Notes: generated from the sequence alone by a model not told the origin. A stretch of DNA of 64,000 nt from Conchocele bisecta (GCA_029237695.1 CM055265.1:106220773-106284772); one strand, 5' to 3'; positions 1-10,095 are shown, numbered from the stretch's first letter. Translations and numbers: made by a program.

Positions 1-110
1 GTATAAGAGTTGACCTGCTAAGAATATTCGGGTTACAACGAATTGAAAGGTGACGTTCTATTGGAAGAACGACGTTATATGACGTTACCGAACGACGTCA
101 GTATGATTAC
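1..110. repeat. Dispersed repeat fragment (CGGGTTACA family)
   Basis: The segment containing CGGGTTACAACGAA, then GTGACGTTCTATTGG and AACGACGTTAT, recurs in diverged form at about 49,095-49,165 and more weakly at 17,685-17,740. No coding potential is visible. It appears to be a fragment of a dispersed non-coding repeat cut by the window edge. Confidence 0.4.
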
Positions 111-409
111 GTAACGTAAACAAGTCCGCATTATTTTCAACGAAAACTGTTTTATATTTGATCATCGGCTAGCATAAAACGTTACCTGATAAATAGAATA
201 CTAGTCTAGTGTCTTTCGATATCACGATAACTAGGCTCGGCTCGGAAACGGCTTAGAATTGCCTGATAATCTTGATATCAACATACACTAGCCTGGTATA
301 TTCTCACTGACAGCATGCGTACATGGATGTTATTGATCGGCTGTCATAACTTTAGAAACAGGTCCTTTAGACAGTAGCCAATTGTAGTCGGTAAGTCGAT
401 TTGTAAGTC

Positions 410-549
410 AGTTACTGCCCTAACTGAGGTGTTCATGTGTTTAAACAACCTACATGTGCCCATGAAACACCTCGCCCCTTCACGGCTCGGTGTTTTATGG
501 GCACATGTAGGTTGTTCAAACACATGAACACCTAAGTTAGGGCAGTAAT
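410..549. repeat. Hairpin MITE (~140 bp)
   Basis: Two arms of about 62 bp (410-472 and 489-549) are near-perfect reverse complements with a short GC-rich loop. The arms carry GGTGTTCATGTGTTT and ACCTACATGTGCCCAT. It abuts the TTAA that starts the next element. Open frames across it are artefacts of the palindrome. Confidence 0.75.
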
Positions 550-559
550 TATTACTTAA

Positions 560-1263
560 AGGTACATGCCCACGCAGTAGGCACAACATGTTCTTTATAG
601 GAATTAAATAAGTGTATAATTATGTCACTATTCCACTAGTTCTAAAAATTACGAGTGCCCGCTATAAAAATATAATCATTTATTAATGATCAATTTACTG
701 TTAGCGACGCGCGGCGGTAACAGTCTATTTTGATAATGTGCGGGGACGACGACGTTCACATCACGGCTTGCGGTGCGCATGCGCAGTATACTACGCGCGC
801 CAGTAGGCTTCCCAATATGTAAACAAGAATATCAACATGTCGAAACGTCCAGGACGGATTGTATGAAACAGCGTCGGCCAAAAGAAAGGCGAAATGTCTG
901 AGGGACAGGCAGTACAGAGAGAGAGTGGTTAATATTGGCGACCAGATCACCAAAATGGAAAGAGTTACGTGGAGATTTAGATTTGGACTCGAATAGAGAT
1001 TTTTCTTCTCAACTTCCGATACTTCATTGCGCATGTCAAAGATGTGATATGATTGACCGTGTCACGTGACGCGTATTGGTAAAAATAGCACGAGGTCGGA
1101 AAATACCCTTTCTGGTCGCGGCATATAAAATGCGATTTAACACCAATTAACACGCGCCGTAATTAAAAATAACTCGTTAGTGGGTAGACATATGGCTCAT
1201 ATAAGGCATGACAGAAAATGAAAAGTTGTAGTCCAGTGTAACCTGCTGCGTGGGCATGTACCT
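560..1263. mobile_element. piggyBac-like non-autonomous element with TTAA target duplication
   Basis: The element is bounded by TTAA at 556-559 and 1264-1267. Its terminal inverted repeats begin AGGTACATGCCCACGCAG, with 22 bp matching at one mismatch. TTAA duplications are typical of piggyBac and a few other superfamilies. The left end (AGTAGGCACAA, then TTCTTTATAGGAATTAAA) recurs at 11,312, 16,956 and, reversed, at 39,590-39,655 and 43,880-44,065. No transposase is visible. A short basic, bZIP-like stretch can be read near 865-985 on the plus strand, but it is broken by stops. Confidence 0.75.
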
Positions 1264-1462
1264 TTAAACCCTTTCTTGCTTAAATTTAAATTAAGTTAAT
1301 TTGTGGATTCATTGTCCTTGTTGTTTTGCATATACAGCGTAATATATTGGTAGAAACATTATAACAAATATTGTTACTGCATGTTTTGTCATGTCGCTTA
1401 ATTTAACAAACGTTCATACGCTGTGCTAAATTATCACCTGCTTGGTAATTATAGGAGTGTCT

Positions 1463-2590
1463 AATATAGAATAGTAGGTTAGTGCCGTGAATGGGAAAAA
1501 TATCTGGAAAGGCTTAGGAAATGGGATGGGTGAGGCTCTGCCGAGCTCATCCCGTTTCCGTGCCGCGCCAGATATGTTTTCCCATTCACGGCACCAACCT
1601 ACTATTTTATTTATCCCGCCGACACCTACAAATGGCTTTAAAATGCAAAAATAATAATACCGCACACATTCATACGCAGTGATTAGGTCGTATTGACAGG
1701 ATATCAAAAATGTTTCACGTCACCGTGTTTCACGGCACATACGCACTGTGTTGACGGGATAAATTAATTTATGTCGATAGTGTACAGGGAAGTGTAGCCT
1801 ACATATACTTCATTGCAGGTGCACTTAATTTCGTTACGCACGGAGCACAGCGCATCTAATTGAGCAAATATATTATGTAATGGTATGTGTCCGTCTGCAT
1901 TCCACGACATGGCATTAATGCCTAAATGCTACCTACTTGGAGGACAGTCTGACCAGCTAAACGACAATAGTAACACAAGCCGGCCCTCGCATTGTTCCCA
2001 TGTCCATTTCTTTGTGAACCACGGTTCGTGTTGTTCCGACTAACGTCTTGGTGATCACGATTTCCCCTGGCTCGTCTGTCGTCGGACCCTCGTTGGTGGC
2101 GCACGAAAACACATGTTTCGTAGTCATGAAACACGGCGATGTGGTTGTGTATTGCGTGCAGCAACGTTTTATACCGGGAAATGTCAGATGGATTCGGTCG
2201 CGGTTGAAATATCTTTCAAGCAGCATCTCATTCTTATCATACAAGAATACGTTGCTGTCTGTCATACACTGCACATCCTTGTTCGACCAGTAGACGGCCA
2301 ATCTGTCTATGCTACTGTTTATGTTTTATCCCGTCAACACAGAGCGTATGTGTCGTGAAACACGGTGCCGTGAAACATTTTTGATATCCAGTCAATACTA
2401 TTTTTTTCCATTTTACAGCCATTTGTAGGTGTTGACGGGATAAATAGAATAGTTGGTTAGTGCCGTGAATGGGAAAAAATATCTGGCGATGCACGGAAAC
2501 GGGATGTGCTCGGCAGAGCCTCGCCCATCCAGTTTCATGAGCCTTGCCAGATATTTTTTCCCATTCACGGCACTAACCTACTATTCTCTA
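1463..2590. mobile_element. Large inverted-repeat element enclosing an SGNH-hydrolase fragment
   Basis: Left (1463-1765) and right (2318-2590) flanks are inverted copies of each other. Each contains a small palindrome (GTTAGTGCCGTGAATGGG; 1470-1607 and 2458-2585) and a block with TTTATCCCGTCAACAC and GAAACACGGTGCCGTGAAAC. The core (1770-2317) carries coding debris on the minus strand. A right-hand part of the same family recurs at 24,500-24,790, and another arm fragment at 2745-2800. No transposase was found, so mobility is inferred from the recurring structure. Confidence 0.6.
1922..2318 (-). pseudogene. SGNH/GDSL-hydrolase-like C-terminus plus degenerate zinc knuckle, frameshifted
   Basis: On the minus strand the frame from 2318 down to about 2170 reads as the last part of an SGNH-hydrolase domain. 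It has the hallmark block-V motif D-R-I-H-L-T (Asp and His three residues apart), followed by a PGIKR stretch. Near 2165 the reading continues in a different frame (2164-1922). That part is Arg/Asn/Gly-rich and ends in a C-Y-Y-C half zinc knuckle whose His and last Cys are replaced. A one-base indel therefore separates the two parts. SGNH domains with C2HC knuckles occur in invertebrate transposon-associated proteins; that link is from memory. The upstream catalytic Ser and oxyanion blocks are absent because the inverted-repeat arm begins there. No function is expected. Confidence 0.6.
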
Positions 2591-2614
2591 TCTATTTTCC
2601 TTATTTCTGAACCA

Positions 2615-2724
2615 AAGTATATGTTGTGACCACTCATTTGAACCGTCTCGGAGAGACGGTTCAAATGAGTGGTCTTGAACCGTCTCGGAGAGACGATTCA
2701 AATGAGTGGTCACAACATATACTT
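2615..2724. repeat. Hairpin MITE with an extra arm copy (GAACCGTCTCG family)
   Basis: AGTATATGTTGTGACCACTC, then a GAACCGTCTCGG palindrome, is followed by a second copy of the right arm, giving a three-arm structure. Relatives lie at 16,131-16,199 (clean hairpin) and 24,215-24,285 (diverged). Confidence 0.7.
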
Positions 2725-2744
2725 CTGATGAGAAATAAAGAAAT

Positions 2745-2800
2745 TCTTGAGCCTTGCCGGATATTTTTTCCCATTCACGGAACTAACCTACTATTCTCTA
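2745..2800. repeat. Solo arm of the GTGCCGTGAATGGG element
   Basis: The right-arm sequence (CTTGCCGGATATTTTTTCCC and then a CTAACCTACTATTCTCTA tail) is repeated here a second time, about 160 bp downstream of the complete element. It looks like a truncated or duplicated terminus. Confidence 0.6.
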
Positions 2801-3117
2801 TATCAACATCAATATCTCTCAGAACGACGCTGCATATGTGTATATGGCAGTCACCATTTGCCGCCTTAATTTTCGCCAGTAGTTGATCGTACCCATATAG
2901 TACATACATGTGCTTAAATAGTGTACTAGGATTCCACAAAGTTGCTAAACTGTGCTAAAGTATGCAATGACAGTGAAACGCACAATTAAATATAATTGCG
3001 AAATAACATATGCATGTCGGCCATGTAAATACAATAATATAGCAATATAACTACCTAACCGCGTCGTTTTCAATCATATTGTTTACGATAGGCAGTACTT
3101 TCATCCCAAATTCATCC
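2801..3117. other. Intergenic, nothing recognised
   Basis: AT-rich sequence without a convincing reading frame, repeat or RNA signature. Confidence 0.5.
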
Positions 3118-3159
3118 CAACACTACGGTGTTCCGTTAAGGCCATCGTAATATCGGTAT

Positions 3160-3448
3160 CGGGTCGATACTACGATAGTACGATAGTACGATACTACGAT
3201 GACGATAGTACGATACTACGATGACGATAGTACGATACTACGATGACGATAGTACGATGCTACGACGATAGTGCGATACTACGATGACGATACTACGATG
3301 CCACGATGGCGATAGTTCGATACCACGATGACGATAACGCGATACCACGATAGCACGATGACGATGCTACGATATTATATCGTACTATCGTCATCGTAGT
3401 ATCGTACTATCGTCATCGTAGTATCGTACTATCGTCATCGTGGTATCG
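3160..3448. repeat. 22-bp minisatellite array (left arm)
   Basis: Tandem TACGATAGTACGATACTACGA-type units, with variants GCGATACCACGATAGC, run into an inverted stretch after about 3372. The array forms one arm of the composite element. Confidence 0.8.
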
Positions 3449-3999
3449 CCTTCCGGATGGACATAGTACCACAGCGCTTTAAATTGCATTTATTCTTTTT
3501 AAGGTCATTTTATTTAGATTACAAGCCCCCCGCAAGACATTTGACGTTGTAAACAACTTGTGGACAGAGTTGGGGAATATTTTCAGCAAATCTTATTAAA
3601 ATGTTTACTTTGGCAATATATTCTTAACACTGGCATTTAATTTGTTTTCTCCATTCATTTTTAGCCCCTTGTTGGATTTTGATAATATTTGGCAACAATG
3701 TGTGTCTGGGCATTATGCTTTGTTCTACATACACCCCATGTCCCAACACCCAAGGTCATAGTCACTTTGCAGACCTTTCCCCAGAAAATATTTAATGCGC
3801 TGGGGCATTTTAGCGTGAACGTTATATTTTGAGGAGACAAATTATGAAATAGGGAACACGATTAAACATTATAATACAGTATTGTTCAGCTTATAAGTAT
3901 ATAATGGGAGCAAAATTAAATAAAAAATTCTAAAGTTAAAAACAATAAATGCAATTTAAAGCGCTGTGGTACCATGTCCAGCGCGTCCATCCGGAAGGC

Positions 4000-4445
4000 G
4001 ATATCACGATGACGATAGTACGATACTACGATGACGATAGTACGATACTACGATGACGATATTACGATACTACGATGACGATAGTATACGATAGCACGAT
4101 GACGATAGTACGATACTACGATAAACAGTGTTCCGTTAAGGCCATCGTAATATCTCTATCGGGTCGATACTACCAGATCACGACAGTACGATGACGATAG
4201 TACGATACTACGATGACGATAGTACGATATAAGCTCGTAGTATCGTCATCGTACTATCGTGGTATCGCGTTATCGTCATCGTGGTATCGTACTATCGCCA
4301 TCGTGGCATCGTAGTATCCTCATCGTAGTATCGTACTATCGTACTATCGTCATCGTAGTATCGTACTATCGTCATCGTAGTATCGTACTATCGTCATTGT
4401 AGTATCGTACTGTCGTACTATCGTAATATCGACCCGATAGCGATA
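4000..4445. repeat. 22-bp minisatellite array (right arms)
   Basis: Same unit as the left array, interrupted at about 4127-4170 by an internal copy of the element terminus, then reversed to CATCGTAGTATCGTACTATC units until 4430. Confidence 0.8.
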
Positions 4446-4683
4446 TTACGATGGCCTTAACGGGACACCGTACAACACAGTGGCATCAACAGTGATACAA
4501 CATGCATAAAACATGTAATAATGTGCATTCACATGTATTCATCCGGTATCGAAAAGTAGCTCGACGGGGGCCCTTCTACACGTACACCAGCTGCACGTGT
4601 TCCACTTTATAGACAATGACTGTGCATTTCAAAACGTGTGTACAGTGAAACCTCTCACATTGGGGGTTATTTATGCATCATAA

Positions 4684-4901
4684 CAGTGAAACCTCTCTAA
4701 ACCGGACACCCTGGGAGGTCCCCAGGGTGTCCGGTTTAGAGAGGTATCACTGTAAATCAGGCATTTGATCATTCTCAGTCATAGTTGTGTGTTATGCGAT
4801 CACGAACAGACATTATCGCCCGAGACAAATGACCAAGAAACGTATCGAAAATAAGATCACAGGTGTTTTCTTGGTGTCCGGTTTAGAGGGGTTGCACTGT
4901 A
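4684..4901. mobile_element. pogo-like MITE with hairpin left end
   Basis: Begins CAGTGAAACCTCTCTAAACC. A perfect hairpin formed by GGACACCCTGGGAGGTCC and its complement follows immediately. The far end reads GTCCGGTTTAGAGGGGTTGC up to CACTGTA. CAGT-terminal, TA-flanked repeats with CCTCTCTAAACCGGAC fit pogo/Tigger-type Tc1-mariner MITEs. Family members: 6,840-6,990 (right part), 7,676-7,942, 22,150-22,362, 23,464-23,675, 24,780-25,027 and 25,967-26,182. Confidence 0.65.
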
Positions 4902-4949
4902 TTATTTATACGTGCATCTTTGCATCTAAACACATGACAAACACAATGT

Positions 4950-5200
4950 ATATCACTAACAATGCAAAGTATACTTTGAGGGAGAAATTTTCAATTTTTA
5001 ATTTTTATTATGCTGAATTTATTACATTATCACAGCCATTTTGGCTGTGATAATGTAATAAATTAAGTATAATAATTCTACATACCTTTAATCATCAAAT
5101 ATATGCAGTCGTTAGTTCTATATTAAATAATGCATTTTCGGAAAAATAAATGATTACTCCCTCAAAGTATACTTTTCTAGATTTTGATGAAATAGGCTAC
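4950..5200. repeat. Foldback MITE (AAAGTATACTTTGAGGGAG family), left-truncated
   Basis: The central hairpin TTATTACATTATCACAGCCA plus its complement is flanked by inverted AGTATACTTTGAGGGAG blocks. The right end ATGAAATAGGCTAC is kept, while the matching left end is missing. Fuller copies lie at 16,245-16,545 and 23,790-24,075. Confidence 0.75.
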
Positions 5201-5519
5201 AGGTGCACTGCAGACGGGACCTTGGGAGTAAACTGAGATCGAGTATTGCAAAGCATTGCGGCCGCGACGCATGAACATTTCCCCCCGATTGCAACGTTTC
5301 ATCACGTTCATGAACGTAGTCTTGTAACATTAAATCTTCAAAATTTACATAAGCAAGACACAAAACGTCAGGTTGAAAAAAAAAACAACGTAATTTGTAA
5401 ATTGTCACTATACAATGTGCATGTACGTGTGTTTCAACTGTGTCACCTGCATACAAGAGCCGACCTAGTATATACGTATGAATGATCTTGATTTACGTAT
5501 TACATGTAACTGTCTATCT

Positions 5520-5628
5520 GGGCCCGGTTGCTCAAAACCTCTGTTAGCTTAACAGACTGTTAAATCCTTAGCAATGCTAAGGATTTAACAGTCTGTTAAA
5601 CTAACAGAAGCTTTGAGCAACCGGGCCC
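5520..5628. repeat. Hairpin MITE GGGCCCGGTTGCTCAAA
   Basis: Nearly perfect 109-bp palindrome. Arms start GGGCCCGGTTGCTCAAA and include AACAGACTGTTAAATCCTTA. Only one or two mismatches separate the arms, so the insertion is young. Confidence 0.85.
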
Positions 5629-5629
5629 T

Positions 5630-6205
5630 GTTTGTGACTTACGAAATGGGACGTATGTGATTTGTTTAGCAATGTAGCTCCTGATCAAATAGCACTAGCA
5701 CAGTCTTGGCTAGATGAGGACCTATACTGTTTGTTAGAAGCAGGTAGCTTACATAATCTCAGCTATACGTATGACTTTTACCATTTCATATGTCTTTAAT
5801 AGTATCTGTATCATTATAGCTGGGACCCCGTCATTATAAAATATAATCACAATAACAGCCCATTCTGTCCTGGCATTAAGTGACGAGCGAGTGGTTTAAT
5901 ACTTCGCAGTTTGTTAAAAAGAAAACTTGCACAGACCAATAATAAACATGTAAATATACCTACTTTGGATTATCCTTTTATTCCCGTTTTATTCACAAAA
6001 CGCGAGGACTGAATGTGCGTACTTTACGCACTTATTTTAGCAGAATACGCATTGATTACCAACAGTGGGTGTACAAAATACTCACAGCAATGTGAAAATA
6101 CGCATTGATTTTTAAATTGAATAGTGGAAAGACTGTTTGCTTTTTGCAGCTCGCATATGCCATACGCCCATTTCTGGAGTCACAGCCATATACGTAAAGT
6201 TCGGT
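5630..6205. other. Intergenic, nothing recognised
   Basis: AT-rich. A weak match to the CTGATCAAA/CAGTCTTGG part of the bivalve dispersed repeat can be seen near 5,680-5,720; otherwise no supported feature. Confidence 0.4.
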
Positions 6206-6214
6206 AGCTCGTTT

Positions 6215-6640
6215 TTATGCAGTTTCGTGATGTGCATGATCACGTCGTTACAACAACAACAATTACTCAAACTTCCAAAGTACGTATTCTTTTATATTGT
6301 CCTTATTATGTAACGGATTTTAATGAAATATGGCGAATCAAACGCGTCTTGTTAAGCTACATTTGGTGGTCTCGGTATTTTGGCCCAGACGTCTGCCGTC
6401 TTTGCGAAGATTCGATTTCCGTGTTGACTGTCAATACGGACACGGAAATCGATTATTCGCAAAAACGACATAAGTATGTGCCTCGGTCCCGAGACCACCA
6501 AATGCAGGTCATACAGAGGCGTTTGCTGCGCCATATTTCATCACAATCTGTTTAAGGAAAATAATATTTACTTTTGAGTGGGCGCGCTTTCAACACTTTC
6601 AGACATTGTTGTTGTTGTGGTAACCACGTGATCATTCGCC
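6215..6640. repeat. MITE with GATCACGTGGTTACAACAACA ends
   Basis: The left end (CATGATCACGTCGTTACAAC) and right end (GTTGTTGTTGTGGTAACCAC) are inverted. An inner palindrome (TTGGTGGTCTCGGTATTTTG region, about 6,360-6,505) lies between. Homologous copies: 43,070-43,475 and a right half at 47,560-47,915. The open frame across it is not a gene. Confidence 0.7.
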
Positions 6641-6744
6641 TTGGTAATGATAATTCCGCTTCCTAAAGGCTCTGAGTCTCGGCTACATTGGCTACACTTG
6701 TTTACAAGAAAACATTATAAATGTGCAATTTACGGACTATCATA

Positions 6745-6796
6745 ATTTTGCACTTACGAACATTTTAGTCGTAAGAAGTTTAGTGAAACGGCCCCC
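6745..6796. repeat. Right terminus of GTTTCACTAAACTTCG MITE
   Basis: GCACTTACGAACATTTTAGT followed by AGTTTAGTGAAACGGCCCC matches the right end of the complete copies at 8,097 and 11,081. Confidence 0.7.
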
Positions 6797-6839
6797 AGAA
6801 CCGTGCGGCGGCAGCATCATATGTGATCGAGGAATTGGA

Positions 6840-6995
6840 GAGAGGTTTCACTGTAAATCAGGCATTTTATCATTCTGGGCCATAGTTGTGTGCTATGCGA
6901 TCATGAATATAGATTATCATCTGAGATAAATGACCAAGAATGTCATAAAAAATACGATCACAGCTGTTTTATTGGTGTCAGGTTTAGACGCGTTC
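6840..6995. mobile_element. pogo-like MITE, right part
   Basis: GAGAGGTTTCACTGTAAATC followed by interior matching the 4,750-4,901 element (GATCATGAAT, GAGATAAATGACCAAGAA). The final CGGTTTAGA end is degenerate. Confidence 0.5.
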
Positions 6996-7039
6996 TGTAC
7001 TATTAACATGAGCACAGCCAAGTGATTTTATACATCAGA

Positions 7040-7165
7040 AGATGTGCGATATCTGATGAACAAGATTTACAAAATTTACATTATTGTCCGTAAATGACGG
7101 CGAATGTTGACGATACGTTCAGAGGGAATGCGGAAAATTTCGTAAACTTTCGACGTCATTTAAAG
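7040..7165. repeat. Diverged relative of the 18,228-18,445 foldback
   Basis: AAAATTTACATTATTGTCCG, then ATGACGGCGAATGTTGACG, resemble the left arm of that element. The right arm is decayed. Confidence 0.35.
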
Positions 7166-7433
7166 CAAATATCACAGTTTCTGTTAATATATTTTCATGA
7201 AAATTCGTACATCTTCTTTCATTGTAGGCACAACATCATATGTGTGGCGATAGTATTCCTCTTCGTATACAGTAATAGCAGAAACGCTTTCTTAAATTAT
7301 CTGCCCTGTTTATTACAGTCTATGATGCTACTCGTAGATACATGTATATGTAAAATAAGGGATAAACTCATCGGAATTAGGTCAAGTTTGCAGTTTATAA
7401 TGGGAAATAAAACAAACATTCATTATCAGGGAC

Positions 7434-7640
7434 CGCTTCAATAAACTTCGGACGACAAAAATACTCGTATGTGTAAATATCACATTAACACTGTTTTCTT
7501 GTAAACAATTACTGGATTTACATTTATTGAGCAAAGGCTGCATATGCTCAATAAATGTAAATCCATCAATTGAAATTTCCAGACGATCCTACATTTGCAC
7601 TCAAAACATTTAATCGTACGAAGTTTAGTGAAACGATCGC
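7434..7640. repeat. GTTTCACTAAACTTCG MITE, diverged complete copy
   Basis: The ends are recognisable (GACCGCTTCAATAAACTTCG and GTACGAAGTTTAGTGAAACG). The central hairpin GGATTTACATTTATTGAGCA is shared with the copies at 8,097-8,325 and 11,081-11,298. Confidence 0.7.
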
Positions 7641-7675
7641 TGTTTATTACTGTCGTTGATAATACACGTAGATAA

Positions 7676-7942
7676 AGAGTGGAACCTCTCTAAACCGGAC
7701 ACCCTGGGAGGTCCCCCAGGGTGTCCGGTTTAGAGAGGTTCCACTGTAAAACATACAGATGACTACCTCAAGACACGCGTGGGTGTTTTGCGATCACGAA
7801 CAGACATTATCACCTGAGATAAATGACCAAGAAACTCATCAAAAATAACATACATTATCATCGGAGATAAATTACAATGAACGCGATCAGATTTTATTAA
7901 AACTAACATTTATCTGTGTCCGGTTTAGAGAGGTTCGATTGT
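7676..7942. mobile_element. pogo-like MITE with hairpin left end
   Basis: GTGGAACCTCTCTAAACC with a perfect GGACACCCTGGGAGG hairpin; the right end is CGGTTTAGAGAGGTTCGATT then GTA. Downstream, 7,950-8,055 duplicates 7,357-7,436 (GATAAACTCATCGGAATT and CATTCATTATCAG). Confidence 0.65.
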
Positions 7943-8096
7943 ATAGGAAAAATAAAAGATAAACTCATCGGAATTTGATCAAATAATGTACGTTACATAG
8001 GTCGTTTGCAGTTTATAATAGGAAATAAAACGCACATTCATTATCAGAGACACAATCTGTGATACAGTGTCTTTAACAGAAAGTGCACATCTGGGG

Positions 8097-8325
8097 GCAG
8101 TTTCACTAAACTAAACTACGATTAAAATGCTCGTAAGTGCAAATTTGGGATCATCTGGAAAATGTCATTGATTGGTTTACATTTATTGAACATATGCAGC
8201 CTATGGTCAATGAAAGTAAATCCAATATTGTTTTTACAAGAAAACAGTGTGAATGTGATATTTACAGACAATTTGCTCCCACGAACACTTTAGTCGTATG
8301 AAGTTTAGTGAAACAGGCCCCCCAC
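8097..8325. repeat. GTTTCACTAAACTTCG MITE, complete copy
   Basis: About 229 bp with inverted ends beginning GGGGGCAGTTTCACTAAAC and ending AGTTTAGTGAAACAGGCCC. The central ACATTTATTGAAC palindrome is diverged. Confidence 0.75.
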
Positions 8326-8599
8326 CGTAAGGTGTGTGTGTGTGCACGCATGTGCACTAGACCGTGGTACCACAGCGCTTTTAATAAGTATAATTAGCAT
8401 ACTAAAATAATCTCGGTAATTGAAGTCGGTTCATTGCGATAAATGCCATCTGTTTCTGGAATCATTTGAAACTACATTTTCTTCCGAGCCTGTCAGGTTA
8501 GCATGTACTTTCCGTTCTTAAGGCATGTTTATCACATCAAATACATAGCAATGACTACGTAGAGGCGCGGATCCAGCATTTTGGGAACGGGGGGGGGTG

Positions 8600-8693
8600 T
8601 CTTGTTGCGAAGGGTAACTCTTGCAATTATTCCCGTACCGTCCGTATAGCTAGCTACGGACGGTACGGGAGTAGATTGCAAGAGTTCGCAACT
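8600..8693. repeat. Hairpin (TTCCCGTACCGTCCGTA)
   Basis: Arms CGTACCGTCCGTA / TACGGACGGTACG around TAGCTAGC, extended by AACTCTTGCAA / TTGCAAGAGTT. Probably a short MITE. Confidence 0.65.
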
Positions 8694-9119
8694 ATGGGGT
8701 TGTCCTATTTTCGAGTTCATCGAAATGCACTTTCCTGTGTTTTACGGCATTTAAATTCAGACTCCAACTGGTGGTAAACTGTGATTTATGTAAACTCCGT
8801 GGCTGAACGAGGGGGTGGGGTTGCAACCCCGGAACACCCCCCACTCCAGATCCGCTCTGGTAGTGAACCGACGTGCACTGCACCCACAGACATGCACGTG
8901 TTATATGCAGAGTATGATAGATATAAGTTCGTTTGAGTTCACCACGTCAGTTTGTATAAACTTGTATGGTTTGTAATTCGCAATTCGAGTGAACATGCTC
9001 AGTTTGCTATAGGTGCATGTATTCGGAAACAGGTTTGGCGAGTGTCTGTTAACTATAAGGTTTGACAATGTCCGGCCGTGGGTAAACGTTTACCGTCGCA
9101 CGATGGAGCTGTTTGAACC

Positions 9120-9293
9120 ACAAGATCTCGCAATCTCGCGAGATCTCGCAATCTCGCCTCGCGTTCTCGCCTCGCATACATGTACCTATGCGCCTCGCGT
9201 TCTCGCTTCTCGCAATCTCGCAATCTCGCGATCTCGTGTATAAGTCGAGAGAGCGAGAACGCGAGAATGTAACGTGGGCCTAACAGGACACCG
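9120..9293. repeat. TCTCGCAATCTCGC short-unit repeat with element terminus
   Basis: Short-unit tandem repeat of TCTCGCAA/TCTCGCCTCGCG, inverted after 9,240 (GAGAGCGAGAACGCGAGAA). It ends in GGCCTAACAGGACACCGTA, which matches the terminus of the 3,124-4,472 element. This suggests a relative built on a different minisatellite; the left terminus was not found. Confidence 0.5.
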
Positions 9294-9299
9294 TAAGTA

Positions 9300-9870
9300 A
9301 CGTCAAGAGACACATGCATTACGTAGGTTTTGGTTTGACCCCGGAATGAGCATTGTCTACAGCCATAGTCAAACAGCACGCGCTGTACGTTTGAACACTC
9401 TATGAGCGGTGTCGAACAACGGCAGTCATGTAACAATTGGTCGTTGACTGGAAGAAGGGACAGTGCGACGTTTGCAACTAACGTAGTCTCGGATAACTCT
9501 CAGCACGCGCATATGCTGCCCAGGCTCTACGCTGTGCGTCAGTCATGGTACGCTCTATTAATCGTATAAACTATTTAAATACAGAGGTCCGGGTGTCCGG
9601 CAATGACAATGAAAGTATACAACTATTTTTCTTTGTGGCCGGTTTAGAAAAGTTCGAGTGTAGACTGTCTGTGTAAATGTCAAGATAGACATGACATGGA
9701 CAGTTGGAGTAATATATAACGGGCCACAGGTCCGTTTTATCGGGAATGTGAAGAGCACTGAATCAACGTACACTTTCACCAATGGAAAGTTTTAAACTAA
9801 ACCCCGGCTGCCACGTAGTGCTGTCACGTAACGATATACAACCACATATGTGGCTGTGATAGGAGAAACG
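9300..9870. other. Intergenic; degenerate pogo-like end near 9,590-9,665
   Basis: Apart from a decayed GGTGTCCGG / CCGGTTTAGAAAAGTTCGA pair, no feature is supported. Confidence 0.4.
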
Positions 9871-9877
9871 GTGCTTA

Positions 9878-10095
9878 CGGGATTTGTAACCAGTGTAGTG
9901 TCTGATCAAATATCATACCCCTGTAGGCTGATAACGATCTATATTGCCCGTTAGACGCACGTCGGATGTTTCATTGATGGAATGGCGAAAAGTGCAGATC
10001 CTGATCAGACTGTGCGGATGCACATGCTGATCTGGATCTACACTGGTCGCAAACCCCATAAGCCCCATTTCCCTGGTCACAGCCACATGTATCAT
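9878..10095. repeat. Bivalve dispersed repeat (GACTGTGCGGATGCACA core)
   Basis: Shares ATCCTGATCAGACTGTGCGG, GCTGATCTGGATCTACACTG and upstream blocks with 13,478-13,690. Weaker copies of the core occur near 10,540, 29,980, 30,690, 37,555, 37,770 and 44,115. Non-coding. Confidence 0.6.

Larger units (their letters stand above)
3124..4472. mobile_element. Composite foldback element with 22-bp minisatellite arms and 6-bp target duplication
   Basis: The ends are inverted (TACGGTGTTCCGTTAAGGCC left; reverse complement TACGGTGTCCCGTTAAGGCC right) and flanked by the direct duplication CAACAC (3118-3123 and 4473-4478). Inside, arrays of a 22-bp unit (TACGATACTACGATGACGAT plus AG) run forward and then in reverse. 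An inner inverted pair of about 48 bp (CCTTCCGGATGGAC and then ACCACAGCGCTTTAAATTGC; 3450-3494 and 3951-4001) bounds a roughly 460-bp AT-rich non-coding core. A second copy of the left terminus at about 4128 means 4128-4472 can be read as a smaller nested element. No transposase is present. Confidence 0.7.

Noticed and set aside
756..1034. 92-residue minus-strand frame and a plus-strand basic, zipper-like stretch
   Set aside because: Inside the TTAA MITE; the plus-strand reading needs a frame change and meets stops, so no gene is called.
3160..4440. Possible CRISPR-like array
   Set aside because: Contiguous 22-bp tandem units without unique spacers, in eukaryotic DNA; no cas genes.
6217..6555. 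112-residue frame
   Set aside because: Lies wholly in a MITE; the copies at 43.1 and 47.6 kb do not keep the frame.
9053..9436. 127-residue minus-strand frame
   Set aside because: Half of it is the TCTCGCAA short repeat (Arg/Glu/Ala-rich by composition).
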